From positions 124,001-188,000 of the forward strand of contig NZ_WKKA01000001.1 of assembly GCF_009674885.1 (NCBI RefSeq): DNA of 64,000 nucleotides, given 5' to 3'. This DNA comes from Paracoccus sp. S-4012. GTDB lineage: Bacteria; Pseudomonadota; Alphaproteobacteria; Rhodobacterales; Rhodobacteraceae. Each line of letters begins with the position of its first letter. Position 1 is the stretch's first letter. Below the pieces are notes generated by a model. The model did no database searches, was not told the origin of the DNA, and saw only the letters and a program-made list of their open reading frames with translations. A program made the translations under genes and the position numbers. Positions 36,340 to 47,341 of this stretch are shown piece after piece.

Positions 36340-38202
36340 TTAGAGCAGTGCGGTCGAGATGGCGGGCACCGCGGCGATCACCGCGAGGCCGACGAGAAGG
36401 GCGGCGATATAGGGCCAGATGCGGCCCATGACGGCGTCGGGCTCGGCGCCGCCGATCTTGCAGGCGATGTAGAAGCCGATGCCGATCGGCGGCGCCATGA
36501 GGCCGATGTTCATCGCGGTGACGACGACCATCGCGTAATGGACGTCGTGGATGCCGAGGTTCCTCGCCAGCGGGAACATGATCGGCGCCAGCAGCACGAT
36601 CGCGGGCAGCCCCTCGAGGATGCAGCCGAGGATCAGGAAGATCAGGATCGAGACGCCCATGAACCCCAGCCAGCCGCCCGGCATGGAGCTGACGAGGGTC
36701 ATCAGCTCGCGCGCGAAGCCCGACTGCGTCAGCGCCCAGGCCATGGCGGAGGCGAAGCCGAGGATCAGCAGGATCGCTCCCGACATGGCGGCGGTGGCGA
36801 CCAGCATCGGCATCAGCCGCCGCGGCGGGATGCCGCCGTAGAGGATCACGCCGATCACGAAGGCATAGACGACCGCGATGGCCGAGACCTCGGTCGCGGT
36901 GGCGACGCCGCCGCCGACGAGGCCGCGGATCATGAAGGGCAGGACCAGCGCCGGGGTGGCGATCACCGCCGCGCGCAGCACGTCGCCCCAAGTGGCGCGG
37001 CGCACGCCGCGCATGTCCTCGCGCCGCGCCTTCCAGCGGGCGAGGGCCGCGAGCGAGACCAGCAGCACGATGGCGATGGCGAAGCCCGAGGTGAACAGCC
37101 CCGCGATGGACACGCCCGCGACCGAGCCGAGCACGATCAGCACGATCGATGGCGGCACCGTGTCGGCCATCGCGGCGCCCGTGGCGAGCAGCGCCGTCAT
37201 CTCGGGCGTGGAATGGCCACGCCGCTTCATCTCGGGGAACAGCGCCGGGGCGACGGTCGCCATGTCCGAGACCTTGGAACCGGAAATGCCGGAGACGAGG
37301 AACAGCGAGCCGAGCAGCACATAGCTCATCCCCGCCTTCACATGCCCGAGCAGCGAGCCGAGGAAGCCGACAATGGCACGGCCCATGCCGGTCTCGTCGA
37401 GGATCACGCCGAGCAGCACGAAGATCGGAACGGAGAGCAAGATCAGCGACGACATGCCCTCGTCGATGCGGCCGATCATCACGAAGACCGGCGCGGTCGT
37501 GGCCAGTGTCAGGTAGCTGAGCGTGCCGAGGCCGAAGCAGAAGGCGATGGGTACGCCCACGGCGAGGAAGGCCGCGACCAGCAGGACGAGGAAGATCGGC
37601 AGGTTCCAGAGGCCGAGCGAGGCGAAGAGGGGCTGGCCGAGCCAGGGGAGGCCGATGCCTGCCGCGACCGTCAGCCCCGCCGGGACAAGCATCTTCCGGT
37701 CGCCGTCGCGCAGGATGGAGAGCAGCGTCAGCAGCGCCATCAGCGCGATGCCGACCGGCAGCGCGGCGGCGCGGACGGTCATCGGCAGCCCGAGCGCAGC
37801 GGAGGTGACGTAGCTCTCCTCCCAGGCGTAGGAGACCGCGACCGGCAGCAGGCGCAGCAGCAGCACCGCCACCGCAATGCGGCCGACGAGTTCGAGGAAG
37901 GCGCGGGGACGCTCGGGGATCAGCGGCAGCACGATCGTCAAGCGCAGGTGCTCGTGGCGGTCCACGGCGAGGGCCGCGCCCAGCATTGCCATCCAGATGA
38001 AGCTGATGGAGGCGACCTCGTCGCCCCAGATCAGCGGCTTGGTCAGCACATAGCGGAAGAAGACGTTGGCGAGGATCGTGACCATCATCACGAGGAAGAG
38101 GCCCGCCGCCAGCAACTCGACCGGGCGCATCCAGCCTTCCGCCCGCTGCGGCGCGGCCTCGATCTCGAGGCCGCCGACGGCCAGCACGCTCTCGTCGGTC
38201 AT
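36340..38202 (-). CDS. Fused TRAP transporter permease DctQM
   Basis: A 620-residue membrane protein combining the small DctQ subunit (about residues 25-180, with FFRYVLTKPLIWGDEVA) and the large DctM subunit (about 205-620, with GVPIAFCFGLGTL, VSGISGSKVSDMA and the late MAPPIGIGFYI). Usually these are two proteins. It drives sodium-dependent uptake with DctP encoded immediately downstream. ATG 38202 follows ggagg with a six-base gap; a longer frame to 38253 has no such signal. Confidence 0.92.
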   Translation of the reverse strand: MTDESVLAVGGLEIEAAPQRAEGWMRPVELLAAGLFLVMMVTILANVFFRYVLTKPLIWGDEVASISFIWMAMLGAALAVDRHEHLRLTIVLPLIPERPRAFLELVGRIAVAVLLLRLLPVAVSYAWEESYVTSAALGLPMTVRAAALPVGIALMALLTLLSILRDGDRKMLVPAGLTVAAGIGLPWLGQPLFASLGLWNLPIFLVLLVAAFLAVGVPIAFCFGLGTLSYLTLATTAPVFVMIGRIDEGMSSLILLSVPIFVLLGVILDETGMGRAIVGFLGSLLGHVKAGMSYVLLGSLFLVSGISGSKVSDMATVAPALFPEMKRRGHSTPEMTALLATGAAMADTVPPSIVLIVLGSVAGVSIAGLFTSGFAIAIVLLVSLAALARWKARREDMRGVRRATWGDVLRAAVIATPALVLPFMIRGLVGGGVATATEVSAIAVVYAFVIGVILYGGIPPRRLMPMLVATAAMSGAILLILGFASAMAWALTQSGFARELMTLVSSMPGGWLGFMGVSILIFLILGCILEGLPAIVLLAPIMFPLARNLGIHDVHYAMVVVTAMNIGLMAPPIGIGFYIACKIGGAEPDAVMGRIWPYIAALLVGLAVIAAVPAISTALL

Positions 38203-38265
38203 CCGATCCTCCGTCCCCTGCGGCAGCTTACGCAGCGGCGGGGCGGATTCCACGATTTTCGCGCT

Positions 38266-38991
38266 TCAGATCGGCACCGCGCCGATACTCGCCCCACCGC
38301 AGATGTATAGGGTCTGGCCCGTCACGAATCCCGCGCCGGGATCGGCGAAGAACATGAAGGCGCGGGTGATGTCCTCGACCGTGCCGAGTCGGCCGACCGG
38401 CAGCCGAGACGCGAGGTCCTCCTGCTGCGGGCTGTCCTTCGGCACGATGCCCCAGAAATTGTCGGTCAGGACCGGCCCCGGCGCGATCACGTTGACCGTG
38501 ATGCCGTGCGGCGCGAGCTCGAGCGCCCAGGTCCGCGCCATGCCCGCGATCCCCGCCTTGGTGGCGCTGTAGGCGGTGCGGGTCTTCGCGCCGAGCGCCG
38601 CGCGGGAGGAGTTGAAGAGGACGCGCCCGAAGCCGCGCGCCTTCATCGCCGGCAGGACAGCCTGCGTTAGCACCAGGGGCGCTGCGAGGTGAAGCTGCGT
38701 CAGCGTGGCGAGGTCCTCGGGCCGGGCGTCTTCGATCAGGTTCGGCAGGATCATCCCGGCGTTGTGCACGATATGCGTCACGTCGCCCCGCGCCGTCAGC
38801 GCCGCCGCCGCCTCCGCCACCGCTGCGGGGTCGGTCAGGTCGGCCTCCAGATGCCCGATCCGCGCATCCTCTGGCGCGCGGCGGGCGATGGAGACGACCT
38901 GCCAACCCTGATCCGCCATCGCCGCCGCGATCCCGGCGCCAATGCCCTTGTTGCCGCCGGTGATGATGGCGGTGAAGCCGCCCGCGCTCAC
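38266..38991 (-). CDS. SDR family oxidoreductase, candidate cis-dihydrodiol dehydrogenase
   Basis: A 241-residue classical SDR with TGGNKGIG, HNAG (the N-A-G motif) and YSATKAGI for YxxxK; SS in FNSSRAALG supplies the serine. It overlaps the Rieske beta subunit by ATGA, the usual place for the dehydrogenase that rearomatises the dihydrodiol made by the oxygenase. That role is inferred from position; sequence only supports a general NAD(P)-dependent alcohol dehydrogenase. Confidence 0.9.
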   Translation of the reverse strand: MSAGGFTAIITGGNKGIGAGIAAAMADQGWQVVSIARRAPEDARIGHLEADLTDPAAVAEAAAALTARGDVTHIVHNAGMILPNLIEDARPEDLATLTQLHLAAPLVLTQAVLPAMKARGFGRVLFNSSRAALGAKTRTAYSATKAGIAGMARTWALELAPHGITVNVIAPGPVLTDNFWGIVPKDSPQQEDLASRLPVGRLGTVEDITRAFMFFADPGAGFVTGQTLYICGGASIGAVPI

Positions 38992-39491
38992 GGCAGAAGC
39001 TGGATGTTGCCGAAGGCGGCGTCGGAGTTCAGCAGGTCCACCCGCTTCAGCGCCATCTTCCAGCGGCCGTCCTGCCGCACGAGGTCATGCGTGACCGTCA
39101 CCGCCAGCAAGAACTGCTCGTCGAGCCGCGTCTCGACATAATGCATCTGCGTCACGACCTTGGCCCGGTCCTCGCCCAGTTCCAGCACGCGGGGGCGGTT
39201 CAGGACGTGGTGGCAGCGGCTCTTGGGCTTCTGGCTGAAGGTCCGGGCCCCGTTCAACCGCTCGACCCGCAGGCGCAGCATGAACTGGTCCTCGTGCAGC
39301 AGCGAGGTCTCGTGGACCGCGTCCTGCTGCTTCCAGTCGAGCGGCATCCAGTAGATGCCCTCGGGCGTCCACAGGTCCAGCCATTCGGTAAAGCGGCCAT
39401 CGTCGAGCAGCCAGGCCTCGTCATGGACGAAATCGGCGATCTCCTGCGCGGCGGTTCCGCGGGTCGCCTCGGCGGTCATCACGTCATTCAT
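38988..39491 (-). CDS. Rieske aromatic-ring-hydroxylating oxygenase, beta subunit
   Basis: A 167-residue NTF2-like small subunit with EAWLLDDGRFTEWLDLW and KRVDLLNSDAAF, typical of ring-hydroxylating oxygenase beta chains. It stabilises the alpha3beta3 hexamer and has no redox centre. ATG 39491 overlaps the alpha subunit stop (ATGA). A second ATG three codons later (39482) is possible. Confidence 0.93.
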   Translation of the reverse strand: MNDVMTAEATRGTAAQEIADFVHDEAWLLDDGRFTEWLDLWTPEGIYWMPLDWKQQDAVHETSLLHEDQFMLRLRVERLNGARTFSQKPKSRCHHVLNRPRVLELGEDRAKVVTQMHYVETRLDEQFLLAVTVTHDLVRQDGRWKMALKRVDLLNSDAAFGNIQLLP

Positions 39492-40855
39492 TCCGCCGCC
39501 TCCGGGCGCTGCATGGCGGCCGCGCCGCTCTGGTTCTCGCCCCACAGCATGAACTTGCGCCAGGCGTGGAACTGGTTGCGCATCTGCCGCTCGGTGGTGC
39601 CGTTCAGCACCGCCTCCTCCTCGAGGTTCTCGCCGTCCTCGTAGAGCCGCTGGACGTTCACCCATTCGAGGCCGTCCGAGGCCATCCCCTCCTGCGCGCG
39701 CTCATACATCTCGAGGTCGTCATGGCCGACCATCGAGGTGGGCGCGTTGATCATGCGGTTGTACATCGCCGTCCGCGCGACCAGCTCGTCGGGCGCCCCG
39801 GCGAGGCGGAAGATCCAGCTCTCGACCAGCGTCCGGTCGGCCGCCAGCGGGATGAAGTTCCGCAGCTGCTGGATCGGGCCTTTTATCATGATGTTCGGAA
39901 AATAGACGGTGTTGTGCCGGTTCTCGCCAAGGATCGTCTTGGCCCTCTCCTCGCCATGCGTCGCGGACAGCGCCTCGAAATAGCCCGGCACGGCCGAGTA
40001 GTCGGAATGGATCGAGTGATGCACCCCGGTATGGCCGTGGCCGTTCGGCCAGGTGCGGATGCCCATGTTCTCGAAGAACTCGTAGGGCGACATGAAGGGC
40101 GCGATGATCTCCATCGCAGGGGGCTTCGGCGCGCCCTCGGGCTTCTCCATCTCCTCCCAGATCTTCACCGCCGTCCCGGCGCTCGACTCATGCGCGACCA
40201 TCGGGTGGCAGGTGTCGGTCTGGTTCTCGACCAGCATCTTCCAGTTGCACTTGTGCATGTAGCGCAAGGGCTGGCCAGAGACGATGAGCCGCCCCTCGGG
40301 CGAGCGGTCGACCATGTTGTCGAAGCTCGACAGGCTGCCGCCGAAATACTCGTGGAAGCCGATCCCGTCCTCCGCCAGCCGCGCAAAGACGAAGCCGCGG
40401 TAGTTCTCGACCGCGCCGACCGAGGCCATGCCGCCCGCAGCCTCGGACTGGTCGAAGCCGGTGCCCTCGTAGCCCTTCTTCAGCGGGATCGCGAGCAGGC
40501 AGCCGTCGGTCTTGAAGGACCAGGCGTGATAGGGGCAGCGGAAGAACTTGCCGGTGTTGCCGCTGCGGTCGATGACGATCTTGGTGCCCTTGTGCGGGCA
40601 GCGGTTGTGCAGGACCTTCACTTCGTTGTCGACATGGCGGACCATGATGACCGGCTGATCGCCGACCTGGGTGGTGTAGTAATCGCCCTTGTTCGGCACC
40701 TGGCTGTCATGGCCGACATAGACCCAGGTGTTGCGGAACAGGTGCCTCATCTCGAGGCGGTAGATGTCCTGCGAGGTGTAGAGGTCGCGATGCACGGCTT
40801 GGGGCCTCATCAGCGGGTCGATCCGTTCGGCGAGCGACATGGCGGTCATGGTCAC
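39488..40855 (-). CDS. Rieske aromatic-ring-hydroxylating oxygenase, alpha subunit
   Basis: A 455-residue catalytic subunit. The Rieske cluster ligands are C86, H88, C107 and H110 (NRCPHKG and RCPYHAW). The mononuclear iron site is in ENQTDTCHPMVAH with D214, H217 and H222. All are intact, so the enzyme should be active. It dihydroxylates or hydroxylates an aromatic acid using electrons from the PDR-type reductase encoded twelve bases upstream. The general look is of the benzoate/salicylate/anthranilate/phthalate-type oxygenases; the substrate cannot be fixed. No ring-cleavage dioxygenase is in the operon. Confidence 0.94.
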   Translation of the reverse strand: MTMTAMSLAERIDPLMRPQAVHRDLYTSQDIYRLEMRHLFRNTWVYVGHDSQVPNKGDYYTTQVGDQPVIMVRHVDNEVKVLHNRCPHKGTKIVIDRSGNTGKFFRCPYHAWSFKTDGCLLAIPLKKGYEGTGFDQSEAAGGMASVGAVENYRGFVFARLAEDGIGFHEYFGGSLSSFDNMVDRSPEGRLIVSGQPLRYMHKCNWKMLVENQTDTCHPMVAHESSAGTAVKIWEEMEKPEGAPKPPAMEIIAPFMSPYEFFENMGIRTWPNGHGHTGVHHSIHSDYSAVPGYFEALSATHGEERAKTILGENRHNTVYFPNIMIKGPIQQLRNFIPLAADRTLVESWIFRLAGAPDELVARTAMYNRMINAPTSMVGHDDLEMYERAQEGMASDGLEWVNVQRLYEDGENLEEEAVLNGTTERQMRNQFHAWRKFMLWGENQSGAAAMQRPEAAE

Positions 40856-40867
40856 GTCCCTTTCGGT

Positions 40868-41824
40868 TTACAGGTCCAGCTTCAGGCGGGGCGTCAGCGC
40901 GCGGCTGACGCAGATCTGCATGACGTCGCCGGCCGCGCGCTCGGCCTCGCTGAGGACCACGTCGCGGTGGTCGGGCACCCCCTCCAGCACGGTGGTCTGG
41001 CAGATGCCGCAATCGCCGCGCTGACAGTCGAACATGACGTCGTGCCCGGCTTCCTCCAGCACCTCGATGATGGTGCGGCCGGGGGGCACGGTCAGGACCT
41101 CGCCGGTGGAGGCCAGCTCGACCTCGAAGGGCTGGTCGCCGGCCTGCTCGGTCGGGTTCTCGAAGAGTTCGGAATGGATACGGTCGGAGGTGAAGCCACG
41201 CGCCTCGGCGGCGGCGCGGACCGCTTGGATCATGGGCTTGGGGCCGCAGACATAGACGTGGTCGGCGGCTCCGCTGTCCGCCAGCACCGCCGCCACGTCG
41301 AGAAAGCGGCCCGCCTGATCGTCGAGATGCAGGTCGAGCGCCGCGCCATGCCGCGCCGTCAGCGCCTCGGCATAGGCCGCGGCGGCATGGGTGCGGGCTG
41401 CGTAGTGGAGGCGGTACGGGCGACCCGATTCGGCCAGCGTCACGGCCATGGACAGGATCGGCGTGATGCCGATGCCGCCCGCGATGAGGATCGCCCGGCC
41501 GGGATGCTCTGCCAGCGGAAAGTCGTTCTTCGGCCCCTCGGCCGTCACCCGGTGGCCGGGCTGGAGCGCGTGCATGTGGCGCGAGCCGCCCTTGCCCTCG
41601 GCCTCGTAGAGCACGGCGAGCGTGTAGGAGTCGGGCGCCCCGGCGCGGCCGTCGGCATCGACCAGCGAATAGGCGTTGCTGCGCCCGTCAGGCAGGTCGA
41701 TCCGCAGATGCGCGCCCGCGGTGAACGGCGGCAGCGGCGCCCCGTCCGCGGCCCGCAGCACCAGCTGGCGCACGCCCTGCGCGACCTCTGCCGCGGCCTC
41801 GACCGTCAGGTTCAGCTTCGTCAT
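40868..41824 (-). CDS. PDR/VanB family oxidoreductase (ferredoxin reductase of the Rieske system)
   Basis: A 318-residue iron-sulfur flavoprotein of phthalate dioxygenase reductase type. It has an N-terminal flavin/NAD module (SNAYSLVD for FMN, LIAGGIGITPILSMA and YVCGPKPM for NADH) and a C-terminal plant-type 2Fe-2S domain (CQRGDCGICQTTVL plus a later C). It passes electrons from NADH to the Rieske alpha subunit. ATG 41824 follows gggagggagga. It is the first gene of the long minus-strand operon and faces the MarR regulator. Confidence 0.93.
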   Translation of the reverse strand: MTKLNLTVEAAAEVAQGVRQLVLRAADGAPLPPFTAGAHLRIDLPDGRSNAYSLVDADGRAGAPDSYTLAVLYEAEGKGGSRHMHALQPGHRVTAEGPKNDFPLAEHPGRAILIAGGIGITPILSMAVTLAESGRPYRLHYAARTHAAAAYAEALTARHGAALDLHLDDQAGRFLDVAAVLADSGAADHVYVCGPKPMIQAVRAAAEARGFTSDRIHSELFENPTEQAGDQPFEVELASTGEVLTVPPGRTIIEVLEEAGHDVMFDCQRGDCGICQTTVLEGVPDHRDVVLSEAERAAGDVMQICVSRALTPRLKLDL

Positions 41825-41844
41825 GCGCGTCCTCCCTCCCGAAG

Positions 41845-41858
41845 CATGAATTATCATG
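41845..41858. promoter_or_regulatory. Palindrome, candidate MarR operator upstream of the reductase gene
   Basis: The 14 bases catgaattatcatg have identical five-base arms (catga/tcatg) around an A/T centre, 20 bases before the reductase start and 117 bases before marR. AT-rich palindromes of this size are typical MarR sites. Binding here would block the eleven-gene operon. Confidence 0.45.
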
Positions 41859-41880
41859 GACCGGGCTGTCAATCTTCCGG

Positions 41881-41909
41881 CTGGAAAGGGTGCGTTTTCA
41901 TATTTCCAG
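41881..41909. promoter_or_regulatory. Second inverted repeat in the marR/reductase intergenic region
   Basis: Perfect seven-base arms ctggaaa (41881-41887) and tttccag (41903-41909) are separated by fifteen bases, in the middle of the divergent region. It could be a second regulator site for marR autoregulation, or for another factor. The interval also contains the AT-rich gttttcatatttc, a possible promoter zone. Confidence 0.35.
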
Positions 41910-41975
41910 TTGCGCAGGGCAGGCGCGGGCTGTCAGCTTGCGGAAAGGACGACCTGTCCGAGGAGGCGGCGCCGG

Positions 41976-42494
41976 ATGACTGCTCCCCTTGACCCGAACA
42001 AGCCCGCCGCCGGGCAGGAGTTCCTCCCCGATTACCTGCTGTTCCTGCTGGCCACGGCGAGCGCCGCCGCGAGCGAGGGCTTTCACGCCCGGGCCCGGCA
42101 GGCCGGGCTGCGGGTGCCCGAATGGCGCGTGCTGGGCAGCCTGCACGATCAGGACGGGCAGATGATCACCCGCCTCGCGCAGCTCTCGCTGATGGAGCAG
42201 TCACGGCTGACGCGGGTGGTCGAGCGCATGGTGGACCGCGGGCTGGTGATTCGTCAGGGCGACGCGGGCGACCGCCGCCGGGTCCGTGTCTGGATGACCG
42301 ACGAGGGCAGGGCCCTCGCGCGGCGCGTGGTGGCCGAGGCGCGGAGCCATGAGGCGGGGCTGATCGCGCTGCTGGGCGAGGCCGAGGGGCGGCAGCTCAA
42401 GGACTTGCTCAAGCGGCTGCACCATCTCGCGAGCGAAGCCGAGGGCAGCGCCCCGCACCCGGCCCTCGGCCCGGCGGTCGCGGAAGACGCCTGA
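41976..42494 (+). CDS. MarR family transcriptional regulator
   Basis: A 172-residue winged-helix regulator. The DNA-binding part is about residues 45-110 (WRVLGSLHDQDGQMITRLAQLS, LTRVVERMVDRGLV and the wing GDAGDRRRVRVWMTDEG). It is divergent from the Rieske operon. MarR proteins next to aromatic catabolic operons are usually repressors released by the aromatic acid or its CoA thioester, which fits the ligase in the operon. Ggagg precedes the ATG at nine bases, slightly long. Confidence 0.92.
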   Translation: MTAPLDPNKPAAGQEFLPDYLLFLLATASAAASEGFHARARQAGLRVPEWRVLGSLHDQDGQMITRLAQLSLMEQSRLTRVVERMVDRGLVIRQGDAGDRRRVRVWMTDEGRALARRVVAEARSHEAGLIALLGEAEGRQLKDLLKRLHHLASEAEGSAPHPALGPAVAEDA

Positions 42495-42536
42495 CCGTCC
42501 GGCTGCAGTTAACATTTCCCCAAGAGACGCGGCCGC

Positions 42537-43733
42537 TCAGACGGTGAAGCGCCCCTGGTCTCCAGTCGAGCCGTAGAGCCAGGCGATAGTGTCGAACCAG
42601 TCCTCGTCCGACTTCGCCTTCATCACCGCGTTCCGCAGCGCCGCATGGCCGCCGGCGGGGTGGTAGACATGGTTGCCGAGCTCGCGCGAGGTCAGCTGCA
42701 CCCGCGCCGTCCGCAGCATCCGCCGCGACTGGTAGTCCGGCAGCGCGCGGTCGATCTCGCCTCCCGCCGCCTCCATCGCCGCGGCGAGCGCCACCGCGTC
42801 CTCCATCGCCATGCAGGCGCCCTGAGCGAGATATTGCAGCATCGGATGCGCCGCGTCGCCCAGCAGCGCCACCCGGCCGTCGAGCCAGTTCGTCACCGGC
42901 TCGCGGTCGCAGAGCACCCAGAGCTTCCAGTCGCGGCCGCGGTCGATGATCTGACGGGCGACCGGGCTCACATGCTCGAAGCCGCGGCGGACCTCGTCAT
43001 GGCTGACGGGGAGGCCCGCGACCGGCTCGGGCGCGTCGTTGTGATAGGTGACGACGAGATTGAACATCTTCCAGCCCTTCAGCGGGTAATGGACGATGTG
43101 GCATTTCGGCCCGGCCCAGAGGGTGGCGGCATTCCAGCGCAGATCCTCGGGCATGTCGTCGGTCGGGATCACGCTGCGGTAGGTCGTGTGGCCCGAGACC
43201 CGCGGCGGCCCGTCGCCGACGACGCGGGCACGGACCTTCGACCAGAGGCCGTCCGCGCCGATCAGCGCGGCCCCCGCGACCCGGCTGCCGTCGCCAAGGA
43301 TCGCCGTGACGCGGCTGCTGTCCTGATCGTAGCCCACTACCTCGGCGGAGGTCCGCAGCTCCACCAGCGGGCTCGCCTCGCAGGCGCGCAGGAAAGTGCC
43401 GTGGAGGTCGCCGCGGTGGATCACGGCATAGGGGTTGCCGAAGCGGGCGCGGAACGGCTCGCCCAGGGGGATGCGGGTGATCTCGTCACCGCTCAGCGCG
43501 TCCATCAGGCGCAGGCTGTCGATATAGACCGCCAGCTCGCGCGCCCGGTCGCCGACGCCGAGATAATCGAAGGCGTGAAAGGCATTGGGACCAAGCTGGA
43601 TGCCCGCCCCGATCTCGCCCATCCGCGGCGCCTTCTCGAGCACGGCGGAGCGATAACCCTTCTGCGCCAGCCCTATCGCGGCGGCGAGGCCGCCGATGCC
43701 GCCGCCGGCGATCAGGATCGGTTGCTGGCTCAT
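42537..43733 (-). CDS. FAD-dependent aromatic monooxygenase, 3-hydroxybenzoate 6-hydroxylase-like
   Basis: A 398-residue group A flavoprotein monooxygenase with ILIAGGGIGGLAAAIGLAQ, the central GADGLWSKVR and VALLGDAAHPMLQYLAQG. Close relatives are 3-hydroxybenzoate 6-hydroxylase (forming gentisate) and salicylate hydroxylase. The preceding genes for a maleylpyruvate-isomerase-like GST and a fumarylpyruvate hydrolase fragment favour the gentisate route. Gagggcccg precedes the ATG at 43733, which lies seven bases after the isomerase stop. It is the last gene of the minus-strand aromatic/TRAP cluster. Confidence 0.87.
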   Translation of the reverse strand: MSQQPILIAGGGIGGLAAAIGLAQKGYRSAVLEKAPRMGEIGAGIQLGPNAFHAFDYLGVGDRARELAVYIDSLRLMDALSGDEITRIPLGEPFRARFGNPYAVIHRGDLHGTFLRACEASPLVELRTSAEVVGYDQDSSRVTAILGDGSRVAGAALIGADGLWSKVRARVVGDGPPRVSGHTTYRSVIPTDDMPEDLRWNAATLWAGPKCHIVHYPLKGWKMFNLVVTYHNDAPEPVAGLPVSHDEVRRGFEHVSPVARQIIDRGRDWKLWVLCDREPVTNWLDGRVALLGDAAHPMLQYLAQGACMAMEDAVALAAAMEAAGGEIDRALPDYQSRRMLRTARVQLTSRELGNHVYHPAGGHAALRNAVMKAKSDEDWFDTIAWLYGSTGDQGRFTV

Positions 43734-43740
43734 CGGGCCC

Positions 43741-44379
43741 TCACACGGCGTCGGGCTGGCGCGACGGCGCGGCCTCGGCAAAGGCCGGCAGTGCCTCGCA
43801 GGCGGCCCGGATCGCGTTGAGGCGCGGGAAGGGCCCGGTGTCGAGGCCGAAGCGGTCGGCCGAGGCCATTTGCGGCACGAGGCAGATATCCGCGAGGCCG
43901 GGGGTGTCGCCGAAGGCAAAGGCGCCGCCATGGGTCTGCCGTGCCGCGATCGCCTCGCAGGCGGTCAGGCCGTCGCCGATCCAGCGATGCGTCCAGGCGG
44001 TGACGGCGTCCTCGTCCTGCCCCAGGTTCTCGCGCAAATACCTAAGCACACGCAGGTTCTGCAGCGGGTGGACCTCGCAGGCGATGATCTGCGCGAAGGC
44101 GCGGACATGGGCGCGGGCGATGGCTCCCGCGGGCAGCAGCGGCGGCGCGGGATGCGTCTCGTCCAGCCACTCGATGATGGCGAGCGATTGGGTCAGCACC
44201 TCGCCCTCGGTCTCGAGCGCCGGGACGAGGCCCTGCGGGTTCAGCGCGAGATAGCCCGGCGCCCGCTGCGCGGCTTCGCGGAGCGGCACGAAGACGGTCT
44301 CGGGCGCGATGCCCTTGAGGTTGAACGCGATCCGGCAGCGCCAGGCGGCGGAGGAGCGGAAATAGCCGTGGAACCGCAT
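43741..44379 (-). CDS. Maleylacetoacetate/maleylpyruvate isomerase, zeta-class GST family
   Basis: A 212-residue GST-fold isomerase. FRSSAAWRCRIAFNLKGI holds the serine/cysteine glutathione motif of zeta GSTs (SSxxWRV). NPQGLVPAL, TQSLAIIEWLDETHP and IACEVHPLQNLRVL are also conserved. It isomerises maleylpyruvate (gentisate pathway) or maleylacetoacetate (homogentisate pathway). Given the 3-hydroxybenzoate 6-hydroxylase next door, the gentisate route is favoured. The start forms a TGATG overlap with the truncated hydrolase gene upstream. Confidence 0.9.
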   Translation of the reverse strand: MRFHGYFRSSAAWRCRIAFNLKGIAPETVFVPLREAAQRAPGYLALNPQGLVPALETEGEVLTQSLAIIEWLDETHPAPPLLPAGAIARAHVRAFAQIIACEVHPLQNLRVLRYLRENLGQDEDAVTAWTHRWIGDGLTACEAIAARQTHGGAFAFGDTPGLADICLVPQMASADRFGLDTGPFPRLNAIRAACEALPAFAEAAPSRQPDAV

Positions 44380-44582
44380 CACCCGGCCGCCCCAAGCGTC
44401 AGTTCGAGCGCGGACTTGGTGAAGTAGAACGGCGCCTCGCGGTCCACCTCGAAACCCATTTCGGCGGCGTGGGCGGCGTAGTTGCGGCCGACGCAGAAGA
44501 CCCGGCGGACGGGGAAGCGGGCGGCTTCGCCCTCGACCGCGAGGGTCGGCCATTCGGGGGCGGGGAACAGCAGGTCGGTCAA
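44379..44582 (-). pseudogene. Fumarylpyruvate/fumarylacetoacetate hydrolase, N-terminal remnant
   Basis: This 67-codon frame (TTG start, aaagga upstream) begins like a normal FAH-family hydrolase: FPVRRVFCVGRNYAAHAAEMGF and APFYFTKSA match the family N-terminus. It then breaks off after ALELTLGAAG. Functional members are about 200-230 residues and carry the ExE and D metal ligands that are missing here. The stop overlaps the isomerase start (TGATG), as expected if an internal segment was deleted and the original gene junction kept. Without it, fumarylpyruvate cleavage must come from elsewhere. An assembly collapse is possible. Confidence 0.75.
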
Positions 44583-44724
44583 GCGACGGTCCTTTCGTCT
44601 TCAGGCGCGGGCGGCGCGGCGCGCCTCCCGCGTGTGGCGCGGTCCAGAGGGGACCGGCGGGAAGCGGGGCGGCGTCGGGCGCGGGCATCGCCGATGGCAA
44701 GGGCGGGGGCGAGCCGCATTCCGG

Positions 44725-47337
<2,613 letters not shown>

Positions 47338-47341
<4 letters not shown>

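Noticed and set aside
35995..38310. A 771-codon plus-strand open frame rich in Asp, His, Gln and Arg
   Set aside because: Antisense image of the hydrophobic TRAP permease; hydrophobic codons read backwards give this composition.
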